This document shows positions 50,010 to 59,159 of a stretch of DNA of 64,000 nucleotides, piece after piece. The notes beneath the pieces were generated by a model. That model saw only the letters and a list, made by a program, of their open reading frames with translations, did no database searches and was not told the origin of the DNA. A program made the position numbers and the translations under genes. Origin of the DNA: Mucilaginibacter defluvii (GTDB taxonomy: Bacteria; Bacteroidota; Bacteroidia; Sphingobacteriales; Sphingobacteriaceae); the NCBI RefSeq assembly GCF_039543225.1, contig NZ_BAABJI010000002.1, positions 1,426,001 through 1,490,000 of the forward strand, in the 5' to 3' direction. How positions within the stretch are numbered: the stretch's first letter is position 1; every line of letters begins with the position of its first letter.

Positions 50010-50183
50010 TTAATTTTTAGAGGTTTTTGTATTTAATGGGATGATTTCGGTTTGTAACACTTCTACATTTGTCGTGCTCACTACTTCAACGGTGCTGGTT
50101 TGCAGTTCCGTGATAGCATCGTGTATGCTAGGGTGTGTGGTTTGGATGGTCACTTTCACCAATAAAAAAATCTTGTCTTCCAT
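50010..50183 (-). CDS. Short hypothetical ORF (57 aa)
   Basis: A 57-residue frame starting MEDKIFLLVKVTIQTTHPSI, rich in Thr/Val with predicted beta strands. It is packed between the DUF932 gene (4-bp gap) and the 42-residue frame (4-bp gap), which suggests a real operon member. No family recognised. Confidence 0.5.
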   Translation of the reverse strand: MEDKIFLLVKVTIQTTHPSIHDAITELQTSTVEVVSTTNVEVLQTEIIPLNTKTSKN

Positions 50184-50187
50184 TGTC

Positions 50188-50316
50188 CTAAAATTGATAG
50201 GTGTTCAAAAAATCGCTGAATTCCATTTGAAACTGTGAGGGGTTCTCCTGCGCCAACTGTTCGGCGTAACCTTCCCAAAAAATCTGGTCGGTCAGTTCTA
50301 TAAATTGCTCGTACAT
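50188..50316 (-). CDS. Short hypothetical ORF (42 aa)
   Basis: A 42-residue frame, MYEQFIELTDQIFWEGYAEQ..., acidic and amphipathic. Spacing to the next gene is 4 bp and direction is the same as DUF932, so co-translation is likely. Too short to assign. Confidence 0.45.
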   Translation of the reverse strand: MYEQFIELTDQIFWEGYAEQLAQENPSQFQMEFSDFLNTYQF

Positions 50317-50379
50317 GGGAGTTGCTGTTTTAATGAGGTTTAAAAATGCCCCCGGCTATACACCGGGAGCAATACTTGT

Positions 50380-50997
50380 TCAGGCGTTCGGAAAAACAAT
50401 GTTTGCCTCAATGTCGGCCAGTTTTTCATGGCAGGCATCAAAAATGAACTGTGCCACCATGCGGATAAGGTTTGGCGTGTTGGTCACGAATTCACGGCGT
50501 TTATCATCCTGAATAATGAGTTTGCAGCCTTGGTAAGGGTTGCTTTCCAGTTCGTCATTTTCTTCCTGTAGTTGTACCTCAAAATCCTCTAAGGTCTTGA
50601 TACGGGCTATAAGCGCTAAACGCTGAATAGACAAGCGGTGCAGGTCATTTACCGATTTTAGAGTCTGTTCTAAATTGAGCGCAAACTTTTTAGGCTCAAA
50701 TCTTACTTCTTCTGTTTTAATGGGCTCAGTTTGCACTTCGTCTTTCACTTCTTCGGTTGCTGGTAAGTTTGCAGGGTTAACGGGTTGGTTATCCACTGTA
50801 GCGGTGCCACTGGTCGCAGCCTGGGCAGGCGCAGCTTCCGCAGCTTGTGAATTTTCGGCGGGCTTTTCATCTGTAGTGTTTGCATGTTCTTTAGCTTCTT
50901 TGCCTGTCAGACTTGGGCGGTTTTGGGTTCTGTTCGCTTCGTTTGCTTTTGCTGCTGCACCTTGTACACTGTTCGCATTTTTTTCTGCTGTTTTCAT
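50380..50997 (-). CDS. Hypothetical protein with disordered N-terminus
   Basis: A 205-residue protein. Residues 1-95 are low-complexity and Ala/Glu/Thr/Asn-rich, probably disordered. Residues about 100-205 form a conserved-looking helical domain (FALNLEQTLKSVNDLHRLSIQR...; IDDKRRE-like charged region near 165-172). First gene of the DUF932 operon; its upstream DNA carries the large structured element at 51067-51244. Function unknown. Confidence 0.6.
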   Translation of the reverse strand: MKTAEKNANSVQGAAAKANEANRTQNRPSLTGKEAKEHANTTDEKPAENSQAAEAAPAQAATSGTATVDNQPVNPANLPATEEVKDEVQTEPIKTEEVRFEPKKFALNLEQTLKSVNDLHRLSIQRLALIARIKTLEDFEVQLQEENDELESNPYQGCKLIIQDDKRREFVTNTPNLIRMVAQFIFDACHEKLADIEANIVFPNA

Positions 50998-51066
50998 CTT
51001 AAAAGATTTTAAAGGGTTAAAAATTTATTTTTCGTTTCCCTCTTTTCCCGAAGACTTCCCTTAAAA

Positions 51067-51244
51067 GCTATTTTTCAAAAGAAAAAACGGTAAAAAAGAA
51101 AGTCAAAAAGGCGGTCGTAAAGGCTGGGCGGGAGAACTATAAGTCCCGAAGGGTGGCCGCAGCATAGCGAAGGACATTATGCGTTCGTACGACCGGGCTG
51201 ACCGATCTTGACGCCGCTTTTGTCCGTTTTCTTTGGAAAATAGC
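51067..51244. other. Large nested inverted-repeat (cruciform/structured RNA) element
   Basis: Outer arms 51067-51090 (GCTATTTTTCAAAAGAAAAAACGG form) and 51224-51244 are imperfect reverse complements. Nested inside are a CAAAA..GGCGGTC / GACGCCGCTTTTG pair and GGTCGTA/TACGACC (51113-51119, 51188-51194). The whole 178 bp could fold as one long branched stem. It lies upstream of the minus-strand gene at 50997, so it could be an untranslated leader, an oriT or a separate ncRNA. Confidence 0.6.
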
Positions 51245-51603
51245 ATCTTAAAAGCATCAGATATTTAGCAGTCTTTTAAGTGCAGAGTGAAGGCAAGCGA
51301 AGCTTTTCCCGGCGTAATGAAATGGAGCGGGTAAACGAGTGAAGTCCTGAAAGATGCTCTTAATAGGAATTTGATGCAGTTTTGTCGGATGGCGAATGCT
51401 TTTGCAGCGCGGGCAAAAATGCAGTAGCGGATCTTATTGCAAGGGATTTATAACAGTTTACCTGTCAGGGATTGAAACGGCATCCTTTTCATGGAAAAGA
51501 TATAGTGTAAAGCCTGGCCGCAAGGGACAGCCAAGAGAAGCTTTATTTCAATCAAACAACCCGTCTGATCTATACCATAAATCAGTTAATTTGAAAGTGA
51601 CAC
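51245..51603. other. Noncoding remainder of the gap
   Basis: No convincing gene. A 78-residue open frame at 51396-51632 exists but has no family features and runs into the terminator of the opposite strand, so I did not call it. Confidence 0.5.
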
Positions 51604-51639
51604 CTAAAAAAAATCCCCTTACAACACAGTAAGGGGATT
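51604..51639 (-). terminator. Terminator after the 51664-52308 gene
   Basis: Minus strand AATCCCCTTA/TAAGGGGATT 10-bp perfect stem (51612-51621, 51630-51639), 8-nt loop, followed by a run of T residues. Confidence 0.8.
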
Positions 51640-51663
51640 GTTCAAGATTAGATTTTTCGAATG

Positions 51664-52308
51664 TTAATCAATTCCAAATTTTAACCGGTAGTCCGGATCG
51701 GTCGTATGCCCATAATAGAAAATTGGTTTAACTTCCTGTTTTGCAAAGCCTATAATACCCGCGATCCTGGGTAGTGTGATCTCAACCTTAGAATACCTTT
51801 GAGCCTTTGCGGAGTTAGTCGGATAATCAAAAACAACGCTGATCGCTGCACCTGTATCAGTTGTTCTAATATCAATGTCGGATATCCAATCCATTTCGCC
51901 AATATTATTTCCAAACATCCTAAATTCCGCTGCACGTTCTTCTACCAATGATCTTGCCGCCTCATGAAGTCCAGGCCATATTTTACCGGAAAACAGTTCA
52001 TCGTTTACAATAGGTGCGTAAATTCCTTCAGCAAGGATGTGGCCGGGCGGAAGTCCTGGTGGCAGATCTGCTAAATCTTTAAGGCGTTGATCAATTAATG
52101 GAATCGACGGGTTAAGAACAAGAACATCCGCACTGCTCAGGTTACTGACCGGACATTGTTGATCTGCAAGTAACGCTGCGCGGGAACTATAGCCAAAATA
52201 GGCTGCTACCAATTCATGTGCATGCGTCGGTTTAAGCTTAATTCCGTAATTGTTTTGGGTAAATGCGCGTAAAGAATCTGCGCAAATCTTAGTGATCTCA
52301 AGTTTCAT
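51664..52308 (-). CDS. Hypothetical protein with glyoxalase-related N-terminal motif
   Basis: A 214-residue protein. The N-terminus, THAHELVAAYFGYSSRAALLAD, resembles the helical domain of 'glyoxalase-related' proteins of unknown function. The rest has no catalytic motif I know. Start at 52308 (MKLEITKICADSL) is preferred; a start at 52437 would add 43 basic residues. It belongs to the minus-strand accessory block of the conjugative element. Confidence 0.5.
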   Translation of the reverse strand: MKLEITKICADSLRAFTQNNYGIKLKPTHAHELVAAYFGYSSRAALLADQQCPVSNLSSADVLVLNPSIPLIDQRLKDLADLPPGLPPGHILAEGIYAPIVNDELFSGKIWPGLHEAARSLVEERAAEFRMFGNNIGEMDWISDIDIRTTDTGAAISVVFDYPTNSAKAQRYSKVEITLPRIAGIIGFAKQEVKPIFYYGHTTDPDYRLKFGID

Positions 52309-52531
52309 AGCAACTTTTGTTAATAGCAGCTTGACTTTTAAGTTGTCGAGAGTGTTTAAAGACAACCCTGCCAGCGGTTTAACAAAAAATTTGCTGTTGA
52401 CTTGTCTATTGTATTTATTGCCTTGCCTTTCAGTCACTCACAACTGCGGAGCTTGCTCCCTGCAATGAAGGTAGCGACAATATTGAAGAAAGCAAAAAAT
52501 AGTTTTGCCGAACAAACGTATTTCTAAATTA

Positions 52532-52774
52532 TTAATTGCTAAGCTTGACAAGTTGGTCAGAAACAGCCTGCAATAATCCAGCATCAGTGGACGTGTTTGT
52601 TGAAAGCTTATCTGCTAACGCCCTATAACCACCTTCTTCATCCGGTTCAAAAACAAATGTATTCTCACCAACCAGCGCGACGATGCGATGAGTATAACCC
52701 CATGGCTCGAAACGTGCTTTCAATTCATATTCCGTACCGAGATAATTTACCAAAATGTTAAACGGCTCGTTCAT
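52532..52774 (-). CDS. Small hypothetical protein
   Basis: An 80-residue soluble acidic protein with the pattern YELKARFEPWGYTHRIVALV, likely a small alpha/beta fold. Its ATG lies two bases before the nuclease stop region on the same strand, so it follows the S1/P1 gene in one operon. Unrecognised. Confidence 0.5.
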   Translation of the reverse strand: MNEPFNILVNYLGTEYELKARFEPWGYTHRIVALVGENTFVFEPDEEGGYRALADKLSTNTSTDAGLLQAVSDQLVKLSN

Positions 52775-52775
52775 T

Positions 52776-53873
52776 TTAAAACTTGATCTTAGTCGGATCG
52801 GTTATGATGATCTCCGGTTTACCTTTGTAATCGATCACTTCGCCTTCTACGGTAAGCGTCTTATTTTCAAGCTGGCTGCCGAATTCCTTAGCCTTGCCCT
52901 TTAGCGCGATGGTCAGCAACTGGTTGGGATAAGCCGCGCCAAGATTTACTAAAATCATGCTACCAATATCCCTGCTACTGAAAACTTTTCCTGTAACTAC
53001 TACAGATTTTCCTATGCTATTTTTAACATCTTCCAATTTGACAACAGCTGGTATCGCTGAGGTCATAGCTGAAGTAACGTTATTAACGGTCGGTTTAACT
53101 TTCTGACCGGCTAACAGGCGATTCAATTCTCCGGCTAACCGGATACCGGCCTGATCGATCCGTTTACGAACTACTGAAATGTATCTCTGATAGTAAAGAT
53201 CGTCAATATTTTGCCCTGGTTTGGCGTTCGCATATAGTTCTGTAGTGATCTGGTAGCTTTCCCATAGCCATTCTATCGGCCCATCGCTTTGCCACTTTTT
53301 AATTTCAGTTGGTGTGGCTACATCATATCTGCTAACAATATCTTCCTGGCTTAACCCTTCCTTATCAATTAGTTTGCTATCCCAAAGGCTATGCAGGTTA
53401 GTGCCCTTATTTTCGAAACGCAACTGAATAGTATTGCCACCTTTATCCTCCTTGCGGCTTACGTGCATCGGTTGATGCGCGTCGCCAACCAAATGGATGA
53501 GATACTTCATCGCCTCATTTTTCGCATCGGTAGATGCATTAGCATCTTTCAAAGTAGCTTCCGTCTTTAAAATAGCGGTGTAAACGTTATTGTCGCTTTC
53601 CTGTACGGCTTTGACAAAAGCATCCCTCGTAAGTCCTAAAGGCAAGTTGATGTAGTGCCAAGGTGCGGTTTTCGGATCGCGATTCTCATCTGCCCAAGTG
53701 CTCACATCTTCCATTTGTTCTCCCTTTAAGTAAGCCGATGCCACATAAGCGACACTTGCGTTTAGGTGTTTTTGTGCAATAGTAGCAACGGCCTTGTGAC
53801 CTTTAAATCCCCAGGATATCAGCCCCAATGTTGCAAGGGCCAGACCTGTACTTAGAATCCTTGTTTTTTTCAT
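52776..53873 (-). CDS. S1/P1-family nuclease with C-terminal OB-like domain
   Basis: A 365-residue exported Zn-dependent nuclease. The signal peptide ends so that the mature chain could begin with Trp (WGFKGHK), as in S1/P1 enzymes where the N-terminal Trp is a zinc ligand. Further ligands lie in STWADE, LIHLVGDAHQPMHV and GTNLHSLWDSKLI. Residues about 265-365 look like an OB/nucleic-acid-binding fold (VVVTGKVFSSRDIGSMILVNLG). The extra domain and its place on a conjugative element are notable. Start at 53873 gives the clean signal peptide. Confidence 0.82.
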   Translation of the reverse strand: MKKTRILSTGLALATLGLISWGFKGHKAVATIAQKHLNASVAYVASAYLKGEQMEDVSTWADENRDPKTAPWHYINLPLGLTRDAFVKAVQESDNNVYTAILKTEATLKDANASTDAKNEAMKYLIHLVGDAHQPMHVSRKEDKGGNTIQLRFENKGTNLHSLWDSKLIDKEGLSQEDIVSRYDVATPTEIKKWQSDGPIEWLWESYQITTELYANAKPGQNIDDLYYQRYISVVRKRIDQAGIRLAGELNRLLAGQKVKPTVNNVTSAMTSAIPAVVKLEDVKNSIGKSVVVTGKVFSSRDIGSMILVNLGAAYPNQLLTIALKGKAKEFGSQLENKTLTVEGEVIDYKGKPEIIITDPTKIKF

Positions 53874-53961
53874 AAACTGAATAATGGTGCAAGATCGCAA
53901 AGCTTGATAAATTCATCATAAAGTTTGCATTAAGGGCTTGCAGCCCCTTTGATGTATGTAT

Positions 53962-54183
53962 TTATAAATATGGGGCTAATTGTTCAACCCTTGTAAATGG
54001 CCGTAAGCGTTGAACTTGATTGGCCTGTTGGTCATAAAATAACTCAACATAGAACGAGCCCAAACTGTAGCACTGTATCCAAAGTCCGTTGTCGTGTCGG
54101 TCGCCCAAGAAAGTACCCTTCCATACGATCTCGTATTGGTCGGTCTCACTCATGTGCATAAAGTCATATAATGTGATCACCAT
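53962..54183 (-). CDS. Small hypothetical protein
   Basis: A 73-residue protein rich in aromatic residues (YEIVWKGTFLGDRHDNGLWI). It is in the same direction as the polymerase genes, with a 79-bp gap from the preceding frame. No known motif. Confidence 0.5.
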   Translation of the reverse strand: MVITLYDFMHMSETDQYEIVWKGTFLGDRHDNGLWIQCYSLGSFYVELFYDQQANQVQRLRPFTRVEQLAPYL

Positions 54184-54262
54184 GCAAAATAGTAATAATC
54201 GCTAATCGGCTGATCATGATCTAGACGGACAAGTACAACTTTGGACTTTTTATACATTCCTA

Positions 54263-54508
54263 CTATTGGGATAATTTTACTATTGACTTACCGAGTTTTT
54301 CATTAATTACAGCCATATAGTCCTCTAGAATTTCAGAGTTCAACATCTTGACATAACATCCGGCTTTGTCCTTGGTGATATAACCGCTGAACAAACCGTC
54401 GATAGAAATCATATAACTTGGTCCAGTTTCACCGGGCATTTTTTTTAAATCAAATTGTATCTCTACTTGCTTTCCTGCTATTTGCGTTGTTATTGTAAAT
54501 CTGTCCAT
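54263..54508 (-). CDS. Small hypothetical protein
   Basis: An 81-residue protein starting MDRFTITTQIAGKQVEIQFD, predicted beta-rich N-terminus and helical C-terminus. The ATG at 54508 lies 4 bp after the dnaE stop; a TTG four codons earlier is less likely. Probably the third gene of the dinB-dnaE operon. Confidence 0.55.
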   Translation of the reverse strand: MDRFTITTQIAGKQVEIQFDLKKMPGETGPSYMISIDGLFSGYITKDKAGCYVKMLNSEILEDYMAVINEKLGKSIVKLSQ

Positions 54509-54512
54509 ATCG

Positions 54513-57455
54513 TTAATCAATTACAGGATTGGTCAATATTTGAAGTTTAGCAAATTTTATCACTTCAATACTGGCGAAACCAAATTCTTCGACCACTTTA
54601 CCATAAATAAGGTAGCAGCCTGCGCCATGAAATGGGTAGGTTTTAGTGGTGTTCGGAAAGTGTACGGTATCAAAAAAATTGCCTTCTTCATCGAGAAACG
54701 ATCCAAACCACATGAGCTTCCCGGTCTTGGTACGTACCGTTTTCTCACAGACATAAAGGCCGACCATTTTGACGAGCTGACCAAGGTGATTGATCAGGTC
54801 ATCTGCACCAATCTCGCCCCGGTAATCCGTTTGTAGCAAATCAAAATTCGACATACTTAAAGGAAAACCTAAGAGTTCCAGTTCGTGGTAGGCATTTTCC
54901 AGTTGAGTATTTACCAATACCGGCAGGCTATAGCTTTTTGCCTCTACAGCAAATAATTCCACCTCATTACTTGCTTTCATTTTGGCACCCAACAGCAGAT
55001 GCACATCCCAAAGGAGTTCCTTTTTGCTTTTGCCCGTAAAGCGCAGAGCACCCACACGGATGAGGATAATCGCTTGTTCCAGGCCAATGCCTGTGCGTTT
55101 GATCAAGTCTTCCAGGCTTCGATACAAGCCGTTTTCCCTGCGCTCTTCCGGTATAAGGTTAATAAAGATGTCATTCAAACCATGAACACCTACAAACCCA
55201 AGGTAAACGTCAACGCCATTGATGTTAACAATACTATCGCTATTATTGACACAAGGCAAATGGACAATAGCTCCGGCTTTTCGTAGCTCGTGGATATATA
55301 AGGAACGGGTATAAAAGCCACCGTAATTGTTGAGTACCGCGACCATAAATTCTCTTGGATAATAAGTCTTAAGAAACAGGCTTTGATAGCTTTCTACCGC
55401 AAAACTGGCCGAGTGTGCCTTAGAAAAGCTGTACCCCGCAAATGAAGAGACTTGCCGCCAGACCTCAGCGACGATATCGTCAGGTCGGCCCAGTTTCTTT
55501 GCTTCTTCAAAAAAACGTTCGACGAGACGATCGAACTCTTTTTTTGAACGATATTTTCCGCTCATCCCACGTCTGAGTATATCCGCATCGGTTCCATCCA
55601 TGCCAGCGAAATGAATACAGATCTTGATCACGTCTTCCTGGTAGACCATGACACCATAAGTTTCGCGCAGTTGTTCCTCCATTACCGGATGCAAATACTT
55701 CACACTATCAGGTGCATGGTGGTATTTGATGTATTCGCCCATCATACCCGAACTGGCAACGCCAGGACGAATGATGGAACTAGCGGCAACTAAGGTCAGG
55801 TAATTATCGCAATTAAGTTTCCTGATCAACTGCCGCATGGCCGGTGATTCGATATAAAAGCAACCAATGGTATTTCCACTTTTAAGCTGGGCGTTGACCT
55901 TTGCATCCTTCATAAAAACCTTAACCTGGTGGATGTCGATCTTGCGCTGCTGATTTTCTTCTACCAGTTTTACGGCCATCTTAATATGCCCGATACCCCG
56001 CTGACTGAGAATATCGTATTTATCAAACCCGATCTTCTCAGCTTCATACATATCCCACTGCACGGTAGGCATACCTTTTGGCGGGAGGTCAAGCGCTGTA
56101 TAGTACGTTATCGGCTCTTCTGTGATGAGCACACCACCGGCATGAATAGAACGCTGATTCGGCATATCGGCCATCAACTCATAAATAGCCGCTATTTTCT
56201 TAAATGTTGGATTTTTTCGGTTCGCTTCTTCCTGCCTCGGGTCGGTAAAGCTGTCAATCTCTGTTTTCGGCAGGCCCATGACCTTACCGATCTCCCGAAT
56301 GATACTGCGGTCTTTGAAGGTAGACATAGTGCCAAGCAGGGCGGTATGGTGCTTGTCATATCGTTTGAAAAGATAGTCCTGTACGTCTTCGCGTTCATCC
56401 CAGGAATAGTCGATATCAAAATCCGGTGGCGAAGTACGTTGCGCATTTAAAAACCTTTCAAAATACAAATTGAGTTCAATTGGGTCAACATCTGTTATCT
56501 TCAGACAATAGGCAACAATACTGTTTGCGCCTGACCCCCTGCCAACATGGTAGTAGCCCTGTGAAGATGAATAACGGATAATGTCCCAGGTAATCAGAAA
56601 ATATGCGCAAAAGTCCAGTTCATCGATCACCTTCAATTCATGTTTGACCTTTTTGAGGGCGACTTTATTGCTTTTACCGTAGCGATACTCCAAACCCTTC
56701 ATCGCGAGTTTTTCCAAAAGTTCGCGGTCATTCTCCCTGCTGCCGGTAAATGTCCGCCGGTTCAGATTGATCCGGCCCTTGGGAAAGTCCATCACGCAAC
56801 GGTTCATCAGATTGCGGGTGTTGTCCAGAATAAAAGCATAACGGGAAAATTTCGCTTCCATCTGGCCTGGCGGCAGGAACATATCAGTCGGTTTACACTT
56901 ATCTTCAGGCTTAATCATGGTAAGCACCATGTTTAGGTCAATGCTTCGCAGGTACTCATGCAGCCGATACCCTACTTTATCCAGTACAACGACGGGCTGT
57001 AAGGCAACCAACTTATCTTTGATCGCTGCCAGATCACAACCATACAGCTTATTGAGTTCGTCAAAACGAATTCCCAGGTATTCATTTCCCTTTAACGCTG
57101 CGGTATAGCTATACGGATAAATGATAAAAGCATTATGAAATATAGGTGCACTATCTGGCAGCGGCCTTTTTTCCAAATTATGCTCACTTAAAAACTCATT
57201 CAATTCACGCATGCCTTCTTTGTTCTGCGCAATGCCGATGTACAGCAGCTGTTTGTCCCTGCGGAACTCGATGCCGCCGATGGGTTTGATCCCTTTTTGA
57301 TCGCATTCCCGCATGAACTCCATTACGCCTGTAGAGTTATTGATATCGGTTAAAACCATTTGCGTAATACCGCGTGCTACTGCTTCTTCTACCAATGTAG
57401 GGATCGACATCGTCCCAAAACGGAGGCTATATTGTGAATGGACATTTAGATACAT
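54513..57455 (-). CDS. dnaE: Accessory DNA polymerase III alpha subunit (DnaE-type)
   Basis: A 980-residue C-family polymerase, shorter than replicative DnaE (about 1160-1200). The N-terminal PHP domain starts YLNVHSQYSL. The palm carries PDFDIDYSW with catalytic Asp residues, and the fingers have RRGMSGKYRSKKEF and FSKAHSASFA. The C-terminus is truncated relative to replicative forms. It follows a Y-family polymerase gene by 3 bp, so the two are co-expressed. The pair resembles error-prone DnaE2/ImuB-type mutasomes in logic, though ImuA/ImuB were not found. Confidence 0.85.
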   Translation of the reverse strand: MYLNVHSQYSLRFGTMSIPTLVEEAVARGITQMVLTDINNSTGVMEFMRECDQKGIKPIGGIEFRRDKQLLYIGIAQNKEGMRELNEFLSEHNLEKRPLPDSAPIFHNAFIIYPYSYTAALKGNEYLGIRFDELNKLYGCDLAAIKDKLVALQPVVVLDKVGYRLHEYLRSIDLNMVLTMIKPEDKCKPTDMFLPPGQMEAKFSRYAFILDNTRNLMNRCVMDFPKGRINLNRRTFTGSRENDRELLEKLAMKGLEYRYGKSNKVALKKVKHELKVIDELDFCAYFLITWDIIRYSSSQGYYHVGRGSGANSIVAYCLKITDVDPIELNLYFERFLNAQRTSPPDFDIDYSWDEREDVQDYLFKRYDKHHTALLGTMSTFKDRSIIREIGKVMGLPKTEIDSFTDPRQEEANRKNPTFKKIAAIYELMADMPNQRSIHAGGVLITEEPITYYTALDLPPKGMPTVQWDMYEAEKIGFDKYDILSQRGIGHIKMAVKLVEENQQRKIDIHQVKVFMKDAKVNAQLKSGNTIGCFYIESPAMRQLIRKLNCDNYLTLVAASSIIRPGVASSGMMGEYIKYHHAPDSVKYLHPVMEEQLRETYGVMVYQEDVIKICIHFAGMDGTDADILRRGMSGKYRSKKEFDRLVERFFEEAKKLGRPDDIVAEVWRQVSSFAGYSFSKAHSASFAVESYQSLFLKTYYPREFMVAVLNNYGGFYTRSLYIHELRKAGAIVHLPCVNNSDSIVNINGVDVYLGFVGVHGLNDIFINLIPEERRENGLYRSLEDLIKRTGIGLEQAIILIRVGALRFTGKSKKELLWDVHLLLGAKMKASNEVELFAVEAKSYSLPVLVNTQLENAYHELELLGFPLSMSNFDLLQTDYRGEIGADDLINHLGQLVKMVGLYVCEKTVRTKTGKLMWFGSFLDEEGNFFDTVHFPNTTKTYPFHGAGCYLIYGKVVEEFGFASIEVIKFAKLQILTNPVID

Positions 57456-57458
57456 AGC

Positions 57459-58616
57459 CTATAAGTTTAGATCAATAACTGAAGCCAATTTGATTGAACC
57501 AGGGCCAAAGCGACGCCGAATTTTATCCATCGCCTGGCAAAGGCTATACTGCTCTTCTGACTCCGAATAGAGGTCGATCTGTTCGAAGCCGCTAACCAGG
57601 TTAGACAGGCGAACGCCAACCAGCCGAATCAGTAAACGTTTTTGATAAAGCTGCTTAAACAATTCTTTTGTTTTGCCGATCAACACGCTGTCCAATGCAG
57701 TATAAGGTATGCGGGCCTGTTTGGTAACTGTTTCGAATGTTGAATAACGAATAGTCACCGTCACACACGCGGTCTGCTTTTTGGTCTGCCGCAATTCAAA
57801 AGCGAGATCCATAACCATGGACGTCAGTAAGTAATTAATATTCTGCACATCGATGCTATCATTGTTGAACGTGGATTGTGTACCGATACTTTTTTGTTCG
57901 TGATAAGGTACAACCGGGGATTCGTCGATCCCTTTCGCTTTCTGTAACAGCCATATTCCGTTCTTTCCTAAAATACTGGTCATGTATTCCGGGTGCACCT
58001 GGGAAAGCGTATGAATACTTTTGATACCCATATCACTCAGTTTGATGAACGTCTTTTCACCCAAACCAGGAATTTTGCGAATCGAGAGCGGATTTAAAAA
58101 GGACTGAACACCTGGACGGGCGACACTTAGCTCTCCATTGGGCTTGCATTCGTTCGTCGCCATCTTGGACACCGTTTTGTTGACCGATAAACCGAAAGAG
58201 ATCGGCAAACCTGTTTCTTTGATGACTTTTGCCCGTAATTCTTTGGCGTAGCGGAGGGTGCCGAAGTGCTTATCCATGCCGGTCATATCGATGTAGTGTT
58301 CGTCGATACTGGCTTTTTCTAAAAGTGGCACCTGTTCCTGGATGATCTCCGTGATCTCGTGGGATGCTTTTGAGTATTCATCCATATTACCACGTATCCA
58401 AACGCCTTGCGGACATAGCCTGCGGGCAAGCCGGGCAGGCATGGCAGAATGCACACCGAATTTTCGCGCTTCATAACTACATGAAGCAACCACTCCACGG
58501 TCAGATAAACTGCCAATGATCACCGGTCTGCCCACTAAACGAGGGTCTTTCCTTACCTCGACGGACACAAAAAATGCGTCCTGGTCCATGTGGATAATTT
58601 GACGGTCGGCGCTCAT
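57459..58616 (-). CDS. dinB: Y-family DNA polymerase (DinB/Pol IV-like)
   Basis: A 385-residue translesion polymerase. Catalytic Asp residues lie in MDQDAFFVSVE and SIDEHYID (canonical SIDE). A helix-hairpin-helix (IRKIPGLGEKTFIKLSDMG) and a little-finger domain follow. It has no clear beta-clamp motif at the very C-terminus that I can verify. It is first in the minus-strand operon, divergent from the SRAP gene across a control region with inverted repeats. Confidence 0.88.
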   Translation of the reverse strand: MSADRQIIHMDQDAFFVSVEVRKDPRLVGRPVIIGSLSDRGVVASCSYEARKFGVHSAMPARLARRLCPQGVWIRGNMDEYSKASHEITEIIQEQVPLLEKASIDEHYIDMTGMDKHFGTLRYAKELRAKVIKETGLPISFGLSVNKTVSKMATNECKPNGELSVARPGVQSFLNPLSIRKIPGLGEKTFIKLSDMGIKSIHTLSQVHPEYMTSILGKNGIWLLQKAKGIDESPVVPYHEQKSIGTQSTFNNDSIDVQNINYLLTSMVMDLAFELRQTKKQTACVTVTIRYSTFETVTKQARIPYTALDSVLIGKTKELFKQLYQKRLLIRLVGVRLSNLVSGFEQIDLYSESEEQYSLCQAMDKIRRRFGPGSIKLASVIDLNL

Positions 58617-58728
58617 GATAGTTCACAGTTATTACATTGCTGTTGGTTGAAAAATTTTGTTTGTTACGGCCAGCATCCGGCGTTAGTTCACGCCCCCATG
58701 ACCGTCGTCAGATATGCAACAAAACTAA

Positions 58729-58763
58729 TGCTAAAAATATTAGCAATTCAAGGCTTTTTTGAA
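58729..58763. promoter_or_regulatory. Two inverted repeats between polymerase and SRAP operons
   Basis: TGCTAA-aaata-TTAGCA (58729-58745) and TTCAA-ggctttt-TTGAA (58747-58763) lie side by side in the divergent control region. They could be operators of a damage-responsive repressor shared by both operons. Confidence 0.45.
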
Positions 58764-58786
58764 TTATTTTTGCACAGCTATTTTTA
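58759..58786 (+). promoter_or_regulatory. Candidate promoter for the SRAP operon
   Basis: TTG (58759-58761), 17-bp spacer, TATTTTTA (58779-58786, one mismatch to TAnnTTTG). The second inverted repeat overlaps the -33 element. Confidence 0.4.
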
Positions 58787-58907
58787 GTAAATAATAAATA
58801 CTTGATTGAAAAGCCGATACGATGAGCGATCTCGTATAATACTTTTTATATACGGCATGCCACCGGCTGTTCAGATTATTGGAAAAAACTTTTTAATTTT
58901 AGGTAAG

Positions 58908-59156
58908 ATGAGGGCAATAGAACCACCGTTTGCAATTCAATACAAAGGCAACTCGGCTGAGGTCACTGAAGTCGAGATCCGAAGCAGGCGAATATTTCGC
59001 CTTCAATTCACGGATGGTAAAAAGCCATTGACGATAACGGTTGCACGGGACAATAAAGAAGTAAAATTTTGGACATCCATACCGGAAGGCCGTCAGGAAG
59101 AAGCCGAAGAGGTTGGCAGGTTAATTGCCGAATTTATCAGAAATAAAAAAAATTAA
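58908..59156 (+). CDS. Small hypothetical protein upstream of SRAP
   Basis: An 82-residue protein starting MRAIEPPFAIQYKGNSAEV, predicted beta-rich then helical. ATG at 58908 is preceded by AGGTAAG. It lies 3 bp before the SRAP start, so it is translationally linked to it. Function unknown; the pairing suggests a role in the same damage response. Confidence 0.6.
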   Translation: MRAIEPPFAIQYKGNSAEVTEVEIRSRRIFRLQFTDGKKPLTITVARDNKEVKFWTSIPEGRQEEAEEVGRLIAEFIRNKKN

Positions 59157-59159
59157 GCT

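Noticed and set aside
51470..51478. GATTGAAAC, a sequence often seen at the end of CRISPR repeats
   Set aside because: Occurs once, with no spacing pattern, no further repeat copies and no cas genes.
51396..51632. 78-residue open frame in the gap after the structured element
   Set aside because: No family feature, no good ribosome-binding site, and it ends inside the terminator of the opposite-strand gene.
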